The notes: generated from the sequence alone by a model not told the origin. DNA of 64,000 bases from CAVZGO01 sp963774935 (GCA_963774935.1 CAVZGO010000013.1:372001-436000), one strand, 5' to 3'; shown: positions 45,756-55,120, numbered from the stretch's first letter. Translations and numbers: made by a program.

Positions 45756-46283
45756 ATGATTATCTCGCTCATCGTCGCGATGGATGAAAATCGAGGCATA
45801 GGGAAAGATAATCACATCCCCTGGCATCTCGCGGATGATCTGAAACGGTTTAAACGGTTATCGATGGGTCATCCTATCATTATGGGACGAAAAACCTACG
45901 AATCCATCGGACGACCGCTACCCGGGCGCACTTCAATTGTTATTACCAGGAATCCTAACTATCGCACCAACTCAACCCAAGGTCAGATCCAGATAGCACG
46001 GTCATTGAAAGAAGCTCTGAAAATTGCAGAGGCTGAAGGTGACAACGAAGTCTTTGTTATTGGAGGAGCTGAAATATTCGAACAAGCTTTGCCGCTCGCT
46101 GAACGAATATACCTGACCAGAGTTCATACTTCATTGGATTGCGATACATTTTTCCCTCCATTTGAAAGCGATCAATGGCAGAGCTCGCCAGAAACAGTCA
46201 TCCCAAGTGACGAGAAAAACCAGTTTAGCTCGACTTTCCAAATATTAAACCGTCAATCGTCGATAGAAATTCTCAAGGGTTAA
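45756..46283 (+). CDS. folA: Dihydrofolate reductase
   Basis: The protein has 175 residues. SLIVAMDENRGIGKDNHIPWHLADDLKRFK contains the folate-site acidic residue, followed by HPIIMGRKTYESIGRPLPGRTSIVITR and FVIGGAEIFEQAL (NADPH site). It reduces dihydrofolate made by ThyA. The last about 15 residues are slightly longer than usual. The stop is 38 bp before the promoter of the T-box unit. Confidence 0.96.
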   Translation: MIISLIVAMDENRGIGKDNHIPWHLADDLKRFKRLSMGHPIIMGRKTYESIGRPLPGRTSIVITRNPNYRTNSTQGQIQIARSLKEALKIAEAEGDNEVFVIGGAEIFEQALPLAERIYLTRVHTSLDCDTFFPPFESDQWQSSPETVIPSDEKNQFSSTFQILNRQSSIEILKG

Positions 46284-46321
46284 GCGCGCGTAAATACGAC
46301 CCATTAAGTCGTATCCAAATC

Positions 46322-46349
46322 TTGACAAATCAATCGTTTATCTTATAAT
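46322..46349 (+). promoter_or_regulatory. Promoter of the T-box/trpB2 unit
   Basis: TTGACA (46322-46327) and TATAAT (46344-46349), 16-bp spacing: a near-consensus promoter. The predicted start near 46356 is just ahead of T-box stem I. Confidence 0.8.
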
Positions 46350-46369
46350 CCCCGATAATTGAACAGCTA

Positions 46370-46692
46370 AAAACATTGAAGAGGACGAGTACACATCGAA
46401 ACGATGTCCCAGAGAGCGGGTATGAGGTGAGAGACTCGTACATACGCCGGTGTAGAATGGACCTCAGAGTTGCAGAGTGAAACATGATGGACATGGACTA
46501 GCTTGCGCCGGAGTTGCCACCGTTATCAGGGCAAAGGGTATAACTGGACAGCTAGATCAGCGTACCCAAGAAAAGTGAGGCTGGCTTATCATCCCGTCGC
46601 AACACCGGCGGGATTCTGCTTTATAACAGCCTAATCGGGGTGGCACCACGGACGACAGCGTTCGCCCCCAACCGGGAGGAACGCTGTTTTAA
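46370..46692 (+). ncRNA. T-box riboswitch, tryptophan-type (UGG specifier)
   Basis: A leader of about 320 bases. The early GAGGACGAGTA holds the conserved AGTA bulge (46388-46391), followed by AGAGAGCGGG. The likely specifier is TGG at 46458-46460, followed by A as is usual. The T-box core TGGCACCACGG is at 46641-46651. Right after it comes a terminator: ACAGCGTTC-type arm (46655-46663) with GAACGCTGT (46679-46687) and TTTT. Uncharged tRNA-Trp would pair with UGG and the T-box, open the antiterminator and allow trpB2 transcription. A CCCGTCGCAACACCGGCGGG hairpin near 46594-46613 fits stem III. The match of codon and downstream tryptophan gene strongly supports the call. Confidence 0.92.
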
Positions 46693-46789
46693 TTTCAAAG
46701 ACTGCCCCTGAAACAGCTCCTACCGCTTCAACCAAAGTAAGGGGTCATAGACAACCAGGTTCGACTATTTTTCAACCCAGGAGGATAAC

Positions 46790-48169
46790 ATGACTAACAC
46801 CACTCGTTTCGAATTGTCAGAGGCAGATCTGCCCCGTTTCTGGTACAACATCAATGCTGATTCACCGCTACCTCCCACGCCAGTGCTGCACCCGGGAACA
46901 TTAGAGCCTAGTCACACCAGACTTTCCTTTCGGTGCTATTCCCGATGGGATTAATTCTTCAGGAAATCAGTACTGAGCGGTATATTGAAATCCCTGAGGA
47001 AGTACGCGAGATTTATAAGCTTTGGCGACCGACACCTCTGCTGCGGCGCACGGCGTTTAGAAAAGCTGTTGGATACCCCAGCACACATCTACTTACAAGT
47101 ATGAAGGCGCTTCACCGACCGGCAGCCACAAACCGAATACGTCAGTTCCCCAGGTGTTTTTCAATAAGATTGAAGGCGTTAAGGCAATGACAACTGAGAC
47201 CGGTGCCGGACAATGGGGTTGCTCAATGGCATTTGCCGGCAGCCAGTTCGGCATGGATGTTGAAGTCTATATGGTCAAGGTCTCCTACGATCAAAAACCA
47301 TACCGGCGCACGATGATGGAAACATACGGTGCCAGTGTCTATGCCAGCCCCAGCAACCGGACCAACTTTGGACGTTCTTTACTTGCCGATGATCCAGACA
47401 ATGCCGGGTTCGTTGGGTATCGCCATCTCTGAGGCTGTCGAGGTCGCTGTCATGTCCGGTGGCACGAAGAAATATGGACTGGGCTCTGTGCTCAACCATG
47501 TATTCCTGCACCAGACCGTGGTTGGTCAGGAAGCATTGAAACAGATGGATATGGCAGATGAATATCCAGACGTGGTTATCGGTTGTGTAGGTGGCGGATC
47601 CAACTTTGCCGGAATTGCTTTTCCCTTCCTACGTGAGAACCTGGTAAATGGCAGGAAAACCCGTCTTGGTAGCAGTTGAGCCAACCGCTTCACCTTCTAT
47701 GACCAAGGGTGTCTACACGTTCGACTATGGGGATACGGCAAAGATGGCACCGTGGTTAAGATGTACACCTTAGGACATAACTTTATGCCAGCACCCATTC
47801 ACGCTGGCGGCTTACGCTATCATGGTATGTCGCCTCTGATCAGCGGATTTGGTTGAATGCTGGTCATTTCACAGCGATTGCAGTCCCCCAACTTGGCTAC
47901 TTTTGAGGCGGCGATGATGTTCGCAAGGACTGAGGCAATCGTCCCCGCACCTGAAAGCGCTCATGCGATCCGTGCTGCAATCGATGAGGCACTCGACGCC
48001 AAGCAGAAGGGTGATAAGCGTGTGATCCTATTCAACTTATCCGGGCATGGGTCACTTCGACATGATGTCATACCAATCATACATGGCTGGTAAGCTAGAG
48101 GATTATGAATATCCAGGTGAAGCAATTCAGGCAGCGATGAAGGATCTGCCTCAGGTTGCCTTCGCTTGA
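46790..48169 (+). pseudogene. trpB: Tryptophan synthase beta chain-like protein (TrpB2), reading frame broken by about eleven one-base indels
   Basis: The pieces read, in order, MTNTTRFELSEADLPRFWYN, LFPMGLILQEISTERYIEIP, the PLP-lysine region GSHKPNT, TTETGAGQWGCSMAFAGSQF, YGLGSVLNHVFLHQTVVGQE, the phosphate loop CVGGGSNFAG, HAGGLRYHGM and PAPESAHAIRAAIDEAL, matching TrpB2 throughout. Surplus bases are inferred near 46910, 46925, 47045, 47093, 47411, 47668, 47850, 47866, 47890 and 48050, and one missing base near 47749. Correcting all gives 456 residues, the family length. Only short pieces would be translated as read. TrpB2 makes tryptophan from indole and serine; no trpA is nearby. Controlled by the Trp T-box. 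The conserved residues between indels argue for sequencing error or very recent decay. Confidence 0.85.
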
Positions 48170-48197
48170 TGCTGTGGTCCACGAAGCATATTAATAT

Positions 48198-48242
48198 AAA
48201 TCACAGATGGGAGCGGAAATCCGTTCCCATCTGTGATTTTTT
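48198..48242. terminator. Strong bidirectional terminator after trpB2
   Basis: AAATCACAGATGGGA pairs with TCCCATCTGTGATTT, extended inward by GCGG/CCGT with one G-T pair, then TTTTTT. It separates trpB2 from the convergent PII-like gene. Confidence 0.9.
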
Positions 48243-48270
48243 CCTTATAAACGCTAAATGGGCAATGTAA

Positions 48271-48630
48271 TCAGCCGCGCCGGGACTGACCTAATCCATA
48301 AACCCTGGCAATTGGAAGCACAAACATAAAACCGCTATGAGGTTTATCCAAATCGCCGGTTATTTTTTGAGTAGCTTCAACCAGTCTATCAACCATTTCC
48401 TCACTTGAGACGACAGTAAATAAAGTGCGGTTATAAACCTCATCGCTCTCAAACAAATCGCTGAGACTGGGCATCAGAGGAAATTGATCTTGCAAGGCTG
48501 CCCGGCGCAGGCGACCAAGCCCGGCGCTATTGATGATCGTCACACCAGTTACCCCCACATCTTCCCAGGCATCCAGGATTGCTGGACAGTCTTCTGGGTC
48601 ATTGACAATTAAAGCAACTAAATAATTCAC
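48271..48630 (-). CDS. PII-like (GlnB-fold) signalling protein
   Basis: The protein has 119 residues. It begins MNYLVALIVNDPEDCPAILD, followed by VGVTGVTIINSAGLGR and a closing GFMFVLPIARVYG strand, the alpha-beta ferredoxin-like pattern of PII-type trimers. A classical T-loop uridylylation tyrosine is not visible. It overlaps the cation/proton antiporter stop by 4 bp, which places it with PII-like proteins encoded beside transporters. These often bind nucleotides and gate the transporter. The antiporter as partner is inferred from gene overlap. Confidence 0.7.
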   Translation of the reverse strand: MNYLVALIVNDPEDCPAILDAWEDVGVTGVTIINSAGLGRLRRAALQDQFPLMPSLSDLFESDEVYNRTLFTVVSSEEMVDRLVEATQKITGDLDKPHSGFMFVLPIARVYGLGQSRRG

Positions 48631-49889
48631 TCTGATCCTCCTTCACTTTTCTCGATCGCCTGTGGATCAATTGGATCATCCGGATGGTTGCTGGCAGGCT
48701 TTGGCTTTGGGGGGATGAACGAAAGGCGTAGTAGCGGAGGTGTAAGCAGTGTTGTAATAATAATCACACCTACTACAGCAGAAAATACAGCCTGACCGAT
48801 CATCCCGTTGGTGATGCCGACGGAAGCAACAATCAATCCGACTTCACCACGCGACATCATCCCAATACCTAGCTGTAATGCTTCCCGGCGATTCAAGCCT
48901 CCCCATAGACCGCCCAGACCTGCCCCGATTACTTTTCCTAAAATTGCGACAATCGTTATAACAATGAAAAACCAGAAATTTTCTCCTGACAACTCACGTA
49001 CATTGGTAGAAAGGCCAATGTTCACAAAAAATATGGGGACAAAGAAACCAAAGGCAATCACATTAATCGCGCTTTCTATGCGTTCTTTAACATTGCTGCG
49101 CGATAGCGCTAATCCAGCCAGGAATGCTCCAGTGATAGCCGCCATTCCTCCCAAAGTTTCTGCCAATAAGCCAAATATCATGATGGTGACTAAAGTAAAT
49201 GCCGCTAAACCTTGACTGATTGCCAGGGAATTAACTTTGCGGCTTAAGCGGGGGAGCAGTAAGGAGCCCAACCACACAGCAAGGGCGAGGAATAGCACCA
49301 TGCGACCGATAACCCATACCAACTGCATGCCACCTGTGTTTTCCCCCAACGCGAAAGCGGTAAAGATCGACAATAGAATAATTACCAGGATATCATCAAA
49401 AACGGCGGCGCCTAGCAAGCTAATACCTACCCGGCTACGCAAAACCTTTAATTCCATCAATGTCTGGGCAGATATGCTAACACTGGTGGCGGCTAAGATT
49501 AACCCCACAAATAATGCTGTCTTCAAATCATCTACGAATAGAAGGCTTGCTCCAGCACTCAGAACAATCGGAAAAATGACCCCTAATACACCTGCAAAGG
49601 CAGCAACTCTTCCTGATTTTGCCAGGTCGGATATATGCAGCTCCAAGCCTGCCAAAAACATCAGGAGTAAAACTCCAATCCCAGCCAACTCATGTACAGT
49701 TTCTGCAAGATGCTGGTCAGTAAACACATTGATTTGTAACAAATTGACAACAGTTGGGCCCAGCAGAATACCAACCAGAAGCTCGCCTAATACAGACGGC
49801 TGACCGAGGCGATAGCTTATGTAACCGCCTGCTTTGGCTGCAGCGATAATGATGGATAAAGCAAGGATTAATTGAAGATAAGGTGTCAA
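48627..49889 (-). CDS. Cation/proton antiporter, CPA2 (KefB/NapA-like) family
   Basis: The protein has 420 residues with about 12 membrane helices. Family text includes GYISYRLGQPSVLGELLVGI, LFLAGLELHISDL-like LLMFLAGLELH, and GGMAAITGAFLAGLALSRS. MSRGEVGLIVASVG near the C-terminus is typical. There is no C-terminal TrkA-N domain; the cytosolic tail is short and acidic (DDPIDPQAIEKSEGGSE). The overlapping PII-like gene may supply a separate regulatory subunit. It exchanges Na+ or K+ for protons across the membrane. Its start overlaps the end of the AI-2E permease by 4 bp. Confidence 0.88.
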   Translation of the reverse strand: MTPYLQLILALSIIIAAAKAGGYISYRLGQPSVLGELLVGILLGPTVVNLLQINVFTDQHLAETVHELAGIGVLLLMFLAGLELHISDLAKSGRVAAFAGVLGVIFPIVLSAGASLLFVDDLKTALFVGLILAATSVSISAQTLMELKVLRSRVGISLLGAAVFDDILVIILLSIFTAFALGENTGGMQLVWVIGRMVLFLALAVWLGSLLLPRLSRKVNSLAISQGLAAFTLVTIMIFGLLAETLGGMAAITGAFLAGLALSRSNVKERIESAINVIAFGFFVPIFFVNIGLSTNVRELSGENFWFFIVITIVAILGKVIGAGLGGLWGGLNRREALQLGIGMMSRGEVGLIVASVGITNGMIGQAVFSAVVGVIIITTLLTPPLLRLSFIPPKPKPASNHPDDPIDPQAIEKSEGGSE

Positions 49890-50924
49890 GTAACGCTTTC
49901 CTTATCTGTTTCATTGATTTGATTTTGGGAGGGCAATTGCTCGTCCGTTGTTTCCTCAGGCCAAGGGGGCAGATCAAGTAATTTTAATCGCACGTAGCGA
50001 CCGATCACTTTCGCGCTGGCAATCAGCGGAACAACCACGAGGGCTAAAAGCACACCTCCCAATGCCAGAGCACCAACCAATCCAACGAAGACGATGGCGG
50101 GATGCAGGCGAAGCTGGCTACCCATCAATTGCGGCCTGAGCCATAAATTATCCACCTGCTGGACGGCAGCGTACACCAAAATGAGGGTGACAATGAGCCC
50201 TAATGTCGAGAAAGGAATCAAGCCAAGCTGGTACAACCAAATTACGAGCAGTGAACCCAAGATGAACAGGATGAATAAAACCAAAAAAATCAGCAGCTGT
50301 ACCCTCAGGAACACGCCCCAAACACGATTTATTTCATCCAGAAGCCTGTCAACATCCTTCTGGTAAGCATCTGGCGCCAGCTTTACCAACCAGGGTTTGA
50401 TTTCACTGCCATCTTGAAGGAAATAATAAAGACTGACTAATACCAATAGGCCCCATAAGATGTTAGTTGTGATGCTTGAAACGATGGAAAATGTATTGCC
50501 TGAAACACTCGTCAGGGCGCTGCCGGCAGATTGGCTTAGCTGCTGAATGACACTTCCGGGAGAAAAATCCGAGTCCAAAAAAGATCACCGGCTGGCTGAG
50601 AAACTTTTCGATTTCATCCACCGCTGATTGTAAATCAGCACTCCAGCGCTCGAACTGTCCATAAGCGATCGTTCCAAATGTCGCGGGAATGGATACCAAA
50701 ATAACCAAAAGCAAAACGTAAACGATTATTACAGCCCAAAATCGTTTCATACGGAGCTTACGCATGACTAACTTGACCAATGGATCAAGCAAGTAAGCCA
50801 GCAACGCGGTAATACTCAGCGCTTCGACGAGTGGAAATGCCCAGATGACGAGGACAATAAATCCGATCAACAACGTCAGGACCACCACCAAACGGGTCGT
50901 CGACGACCATTTTGTGTTGTTCAT
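49886..50924 (-). CDS. AI-2E family permease, interrupted by a one-base frameshift
   Basis: The first frame from the ATG at 50924 gives two N-terminal helices and the amphipathic region to about residue 115 (FLSQPVIF). It then runs out of frame. The next frame continues LDSDFSPGSVIQQLSQSAGS through SLYYFLQDG to the usual C-terminal helices (VDNLWLRPQLMGSQLRLHPA) and a polar tail. A six-A run at 50577-50582 on the plus strand should be five; correcting it gives 345 residues, the family length. Family members transport the quorum signal AI-2 in a few cases, while others act as Na+/H+ antiporters. The overlap with a cation antiporter makes an ion role plausible. Confidence 0.85.
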
Positions 50925-50958
50925 TATCCAGATTTTACCCTAGAAACATAACGCCGCT

Positions 50959-52215
50959 CTATTTACCCCATAATGCAAATAGAAGGAATCCAATAAATCG
51001 CAAGGCAGCACTGACCAATAAAACTCCCCCCAATCCAATGGAACTGGAAAGCTGGGTTCCAAGCAGTGGTGCAATAATCGCAGCTGAATACATCAGGCTC
51101 TGTGACAACGAGACAAATGTTGCACTGTATTCCACAGGCACTGTTTTCATCAACTCATCAAAGAATACCAGGTCGATGCCAGCCTGAAATATACCCGCTA
51201 CCCCCGCTAAGATCACCATCCACTGCACGGTTTGCGTCGAAGCAACCAAAACCGGGTACACCGTGAGACCAAATGTGGCGCATAACAAGACGAAGCGAGC
51301 CCCTCGCTTTCTGTGTTCACGCGTCCAAAAGAAATAGCCGATCACCAAAACAGCGGTTTGAGCGGTACTGATCAAGCCGATCCACGCATCCGTAGCATTC
51401 ACCTCTCTTACATAATACAGAGGCATGATAGGCGTGGCTAATAATGTGGCGAAGATAAAGATGTAACGTTTTATCGAGAAGCGAACAAAGTCCGGGTGGC
51501 TGAGAATTAACCCAGCATAACCTTTAGCCTGCTTACTGAGTGATAATCCCTTTTCCTGTGGTGGAGGTGTGACATCTGGTAAACGAATGCGACTCGAGAA
51601 GTAAAAACTCAACAAGCCGCCTATCGAAAGAGTGATGAAGACGATCTGGTAATTGATCGGGAATTTAATCTTGATCAGCACCTGACCAGCAATTGCCGCA
51701 GTCAAGGCTGTGGTAACGCCCAGGATTGACCAGCGCCGGCTCATTAAATCGTAACGGTGGTCAGGGCCAGCTACGGCATTCATCACTACCGAGAAACAAA
51801 CAGCCAGAGCGGTCTGTGGTAAAGTCACCAGCGCCCAGATCAATAATATAGCTACAACCTGGTATTCCGGCGGTACTAGAAACGGTACCAGGCCGGTCAA
51901 CGCATAGGCAGATAGCACCAACAACCGTGACCAGCTAAACCAGGGTACAATATTACGCTGTTGTTGAAGAAAGCGACCTACCGGCAGGGCTAAAAGCAAT
52001 CCTGTGACCCCAGGCATAGAGGTCAGCAGCCCGATTTGATTGTTCGTCGCTCCCAAGCGAGTCAACAGCACCGGCAAAAACGGGCTGGCAGCATTTGCCA
52101 GCCCAATCGCTATTGCATCGATCTGGACATTAATAAAATTTCTTCTTTGGATTGGACTTGAATCTTCAGGCGCAGCCGATGCCTGCGCACGTTGTATCAA
52201 AGCTCGGAATGACAT
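50959..52215 (-). CDS. Major facilitator superfamily transporter
   Basis: The protein has 418 residues with 12 predicted helices. It begins with a cytoplasmic N-terminus of about 27 residues, then FINVQIDAIAIGLANAASPF. An MFS motif A-like loop lies after TM2 (PVGRFLQQQRNIVPW). Substrate not inferable. The ATG shares one base with the stop of the upstream 197-residue gene, so the two are translationally coupled. A 34-bp gap separates it from the AI-2E permease gene downstream. Confidence 0.85.
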   Translation of the reverse strand: MSFRALIQRAQASAAPEDSSPIQRRNFINVQIDAIAIGLANAASPFLPVLLTRLGATNNQIGLLTSMPGVTGLLLALPVGRFLQQQRNIVPWFSWSRLLVLSAYALTGLVPFLVPPEYQVVAILLIWALVTLPQTALAVCFSVVMNAVAGPDHRYDLMSRRWSILGVTTALTAAIAGQVLIKIKFPINYQIVFITLSIGGLLSFYFSSRIRLPDVTPPPQEKGLSLSKQAKGYAGLILSHPDFVRFSIKRYIFIFATLLATPIMPLYYVREVNATDAWIGLISTAQTAVLVIGYFFWTREHRKRGARFVLLCATFGLTVYPVLVASTQTVQWMVILAGVAGIFQAGIDLVFFDELMKTVPVEYSATFVSLSQSLMYSAAIIAPLLGTQLSSSIGLGGVLLVSAALRFIGFLLFALWGK

Positions 52216-52808
52216 TAATCTTCCCGCAGGTATCCATAAAGGAACCAGTATTGTTCGAATGGAAACGCGGCTTGTAACTCAGATGACCAAATAAAAGGAC
52301 CTGAGGAAAACCTCGATCTCAAAATTAAATCGAGACCTTCGAGATGATCAACATCTGCTTGGGTATGCGGGTCGATTTCCTTCCAAAGCAGCTCAATGAT
52401 CACGCGCCGGAAGACTTCATAATCATAACGATCATAGTTCTCGCGCGGGCGTTCTCGATAATCCTTCAGAAAATTAGCCCACTGGAGCTGCCTGGCATGC
52501 AGCTCGTGATTAACCTTCTTTAGCCAGGCAGTTTTCCATCGCGCACGCATATGATCTAAGTCTTCTGAGATTTGTCTCATTCGCGTTTGCTGACTCAATG
52601 AGTACGCCAGGGCAGCAGCTCGAGTATGGGCAAGCAGCATTCCTCCCAGCGTCAATTGCGGATAAGCAGGCTCTCCTGAAAGCGCCTTGAGCCCCAGGGG
52701 CCAGTAAACATCATCTGCAAGGAGAAAGGGTTCTAACACTTCCATCCCTCCTTGCAGATAACGAGCTTCATATTCGAAGCCAGGAGCACTTTTCGCAAAA
52801 CTCTTCAA
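52215..52808 (-). CDS. Unknown protein coupled to an MFS transporter
   Basis: The protein has 197 residues from a TTG start. It is soluble and rich in aromatic and charged residues (RPRENYDRYDYEVFRRVIIE; LLWKEIDPHTQADVDHLEGL), with no cysteine pairs, signal peptide or membrane helices. The conserved-looking aromatic end (FPFEQYWFLYGYLRED) suggests a folded domain. I do not recognise the family. It overlaps the MFS gene by one base, which is its best functional clue, and lies 34 bp downstream of pdhC. Confidence 0.65.
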   Translation of the reverse strand: MKSFAKSAPGFEYEARYLQGGMEVLEPFLLADDVYWPLGLKALSGEPAYPQLTLGGMLLAHTRAAALAYSLSQQTRMRQISEDLDHMRARWKTAWLKKVNHELHARQLQWANFLKDYRERPRENYDRYDYEVFRRVIIELLWKEIDPHTQADVDHLEGLDLILRSRFSSGPFIWSSELQAAFPFEQYWFLYGYLRED

Positions 52809-52842
52809 AATGTGCCTGTCGAAAATTAGCGTATGCTTGGCG

Positions 52843-54144
52843 TTATAGCATCAATCGGAGCGGCTCTGCAAAGTAAATCGCTAAGGCTTGCAGAAATTTT
52901 GCTGCTTCTGCCCCGTCACTCACGCGATGGTCAACAGAAATTGTAGCTTTCATACTCATACCAGGGACCACCGCACCATTTTTGACAACCGGAACTTCGC
53001 GTACTGATCCTACAGCCAGTATCGCTGCTTCAGGCGGATTTATGATTGCAATGAAGTGTTCAACGTCGAACATCCCTAAATTGCTGATTGAAAAAGTTGA
53101 ACCTTCTATATCATCGGGTTTAACTTTTCCTTCACGCGCCCTGCCAACCATTTCGCGCAGCTCCATTCCGATGTGGCGCACAGGTTTACGATCCGTATCG
53201 CGACAAACAACGGTCAACAATCCGCCTTCAACAGCAACAGCGACGCCTACATTCACCTGTCCATGCCGGACGATCTGATCACCACGTAATGAAGCATTCA
53301 AATTCGGAAACTGGCGCAATGCCAGCCCAACGGCTTTGACGACAAAATCATTCACCGATAGCTTCCCGTCATCCGGAAGCATGGCATTTAACTGCTTGCG
53401 CAAATCCATTACTGCAGCCATATCATACTCGTGAGTGACATAGAAGTGCGGCACCTGTTGCTTTGCATCCACCATCCGGCGACCGATAGCTGATCGCAGG
53501 CGGTTGAGTGGGATGACCTGGTCAGCAGGTGCGACAGACATCGACGTAAAAGAGGTAATTGGAGCCGTTACAGGAGCACTAACCGGTTGCAATGGTATCG
53601 GGGTGGCTTTGGCTTCTGTTGCCCCTGGACTCACTTTACCAGCGGCAAGAAATGATTCAATATCTCGCTTGATGATCCGGCCTTTTGGTCCACTTCCTTG
53701 CAGCCCTTTAAGGTCTACATTCGCCCCGCGGGCTATTCGCCGCGCCAGTGGCGAAGCCTTGACGCCGCCGGGTAAGCGACCTTCTTCCTGTTCATCGTCA
53801 ATTACTTGAGCTGGTGGAGCAACGAGATCGGCTTTCTTTTCTGAGGCATCAACCTTAGCGGGCGAAGATGGAAGAGCCGCATCAGCGGGGATCTCGATCT
53901 TTTCGCCAACTGCAGCGACTATTGCAATGGGTGTATTCACAGGAACTATGTCACCTGCCTTCACCAGGTGACGGGCTACAATCCCCTCGTAAGTCGATTC
54001 TACTTCGACGGTTGCCTTGTCGGTCTCAATTTCGGCAAGGATCGCTCCTTTACCTACCGGTTCCCCTTCCTGGATCACCCAGCGAACCAGGGTGCCCTCA
54101 GCCATGTCAAAACCCAGCTTAGGCATGGTTACGGTTTCAGCCAT
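52843..54144 (-). CDS. pdhC: Pyruvate dehydrogenase E2, dihydrolipoamide acetyltransferase
   Basis: The protein has 433 residues. One lipoyl domain (about 1-77) has the lipoylated lysine in EIETDKATVEVES. An Ala/Pro linker follows, then the E1/E3-binding domain at about 130-165 (VKASPLARRIARGANVDLKG). The catalytic domain from about 205 carries SVDHRVSDGAEAAKFLQ with the active-site His and Asp. It transfers acetyl to CoA at the core of the PDH complex. No E3 (lpd) gene follows here, so lipoamide dehydrogenase must be encoded elsewhere. It overlaps pdhB by one base. Confidence 0.94.
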   Translation of the reverse strand: MAETVTMPKLGFDMAEGTLVRWVIQEGEPVGKGAILAEIETDKATVEVESTYEGIVARHLVKAGDIVPVNTPIAIVAAVGEKIEIPADAALPSSPAKVDASEKKADLVAPPAQVIDDEQEEGRLPGGVKASPLARRIARGANVDLKGLQGSGPKGRIIKRDIESFLAAGKVSPGATEAKATPIPLQPVSAPVTAPITSFTSMSVAPADQVIPLNRLRSAIGRRMVDAKQQVPHFYVTHEYDMAAVMDLRKQLNAMLPDDGKLSVNDFVVKAVGLALRQFPNLNASLRGDQIVRHGQVNVGVAVAVEGGLLTVVCRDTDRKPVRHIGMELREMVGRAREGKVKPDDIEGSTFSISNLGMFDVEHFIAIINPPEAAILAVGSVREVPVVKNGAVVPGMSMKATISVDHRVSDGAEAAKFLQALAIYFAEPLRLML

Positions 54145-55115
54145 TACAACACCTCCTTGACCGCCTTGACAATATCCTCTACCTGGGGCAAGGCACTCTG
54201 CTCAAGTTGACGATTATATGGCAACGGAACCTCTTTTTGGGCAACACGTTTCACCGGAACATCCAGGTAATCAAAGGCTTGTTCATAGATGCGCGTCGCC
54301 ACTTCTGAACCGATACCAAAAGAAGGCCATCCTTCTTCTGCAGTTACTACCCGATTGGTTTTCTTGACCGAGGTAATCACGGGTTCCATATCTAAAGGTC
54401 GCAACGTTCGCAGATCAACTACTTCAGCTTCGATCCCTTCTTGTGCCAGTTGATCTGCTGCTTTCAACGACAGCTCAAGCATTTTGCTGTAAGTGACGAT
54501 GGTGACATCCCGACCTGGTCGTTGAACCTTCGACTTGCCAATCGGAATAGTGAACTCACCATCCGGCACCTCGCCGCGCACCTGGTAAAGGGTGGCATGT
54601 TCAATGAACATCACCGGGTCTTGCGAGCGGATAGCTGAAACGAGCAGACCCTTCGCATCTTCGGGTGTTCCAGGAGCTACCACCTTCAAGCCAGGAAAAT
54701 GCGCAAAAACCGCATCCGGGGTTTGGGAATGGGTCGCCCCCAGCTGGCGCCCACCACCGCCTACAGTCCGAATGACCATTGGCAAGATCATCTGACCGCC
54801 AAACATATAATGCAGTTTGGCTGCTTCATTGACGATATGATCCATCGCCGAAAAAGCAAAGTTGATGGTCATCAGCTCTGCCACGGGACGTAATCCTGTG
54901 AGCGCTGCGCCAATTGCTGCGCCGATAATGGCTGCTTCGGCAATGGGAGTATCGCGCACCCGTTCTGCTCCAAAGTGATCATAAAAACCTTTGGTAACAG
55001 CGTACGTGCCCCCCCAAACGCCCACTTCCTCGCCCAGGATGAAAACGCTCGGGTCACGTTCCATTTCTTCCCACAGAGCCTGGGAAATCGCTTCACGCAT
55101 GGTTATTCGTGCCAT
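54144..55115 (-). CDS. pdhB: Pyruvate dehydrogenase E1 component beta subunit
   Basis: The protein has 323 residues. MREAISQALWEEMERDPSVF and GEEVGVWGGTYAVTKGF begin the transketolase-like domain. DTPIAEAAIIGAAIGAALTG and RTVGGGGRQLGATHSQ are typical. GAGGAATAATAGCT precedes the ATG. It forms the alpha2-beta2 E1 with PdhA, whose stop lies 5 bp upstream. The pairing with the E2 gene favours pyruvate over branched-chain keto acids or acetoin, though acetoin dehydrogenase cannot be ruled out. Confidence 0.94.
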   Translation of the reverse strand: MARITMREAISQALWEEMERDPSVFILGEEVGVWGGTYAVTKGFYDHFGAERVRDTPIAEAAIIGAAIGAALTGLRPVAELMTINFAFSAMDHIVNEAAKLHYMFGGQMILPMVIRTVGGGGRQLGATHSQTPDAVFAHFPGLKVVAPGTPEDAKGLLVSAIRSQDPVMFIEHATLYQVRGEVPDGEFTIPIGKSKVQRPGRDVTIVTYSKMLELSLKAADQLAQEGIEAEVVDLRTLRPLDMEPVITSVKKTNRVVTAEEGWPSFGIGSEVATRIYEQAFDYLDVPVKRVAQKEVPLPYNRQLEQSALPQVEDIVKAVKEVL

Positions 55116-55120
55116 AGCTA

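Noticed and set aside
46400..46640. The leader ahead of trpB2 as a protein-coding leader peptide (trpL-like attenuator).
   Set aside because: The T-box core, AGTA bulge and TGG specifier followed by a terminator give a complete RNA explanation; no short ORF with tandem Trp codons is apparent.
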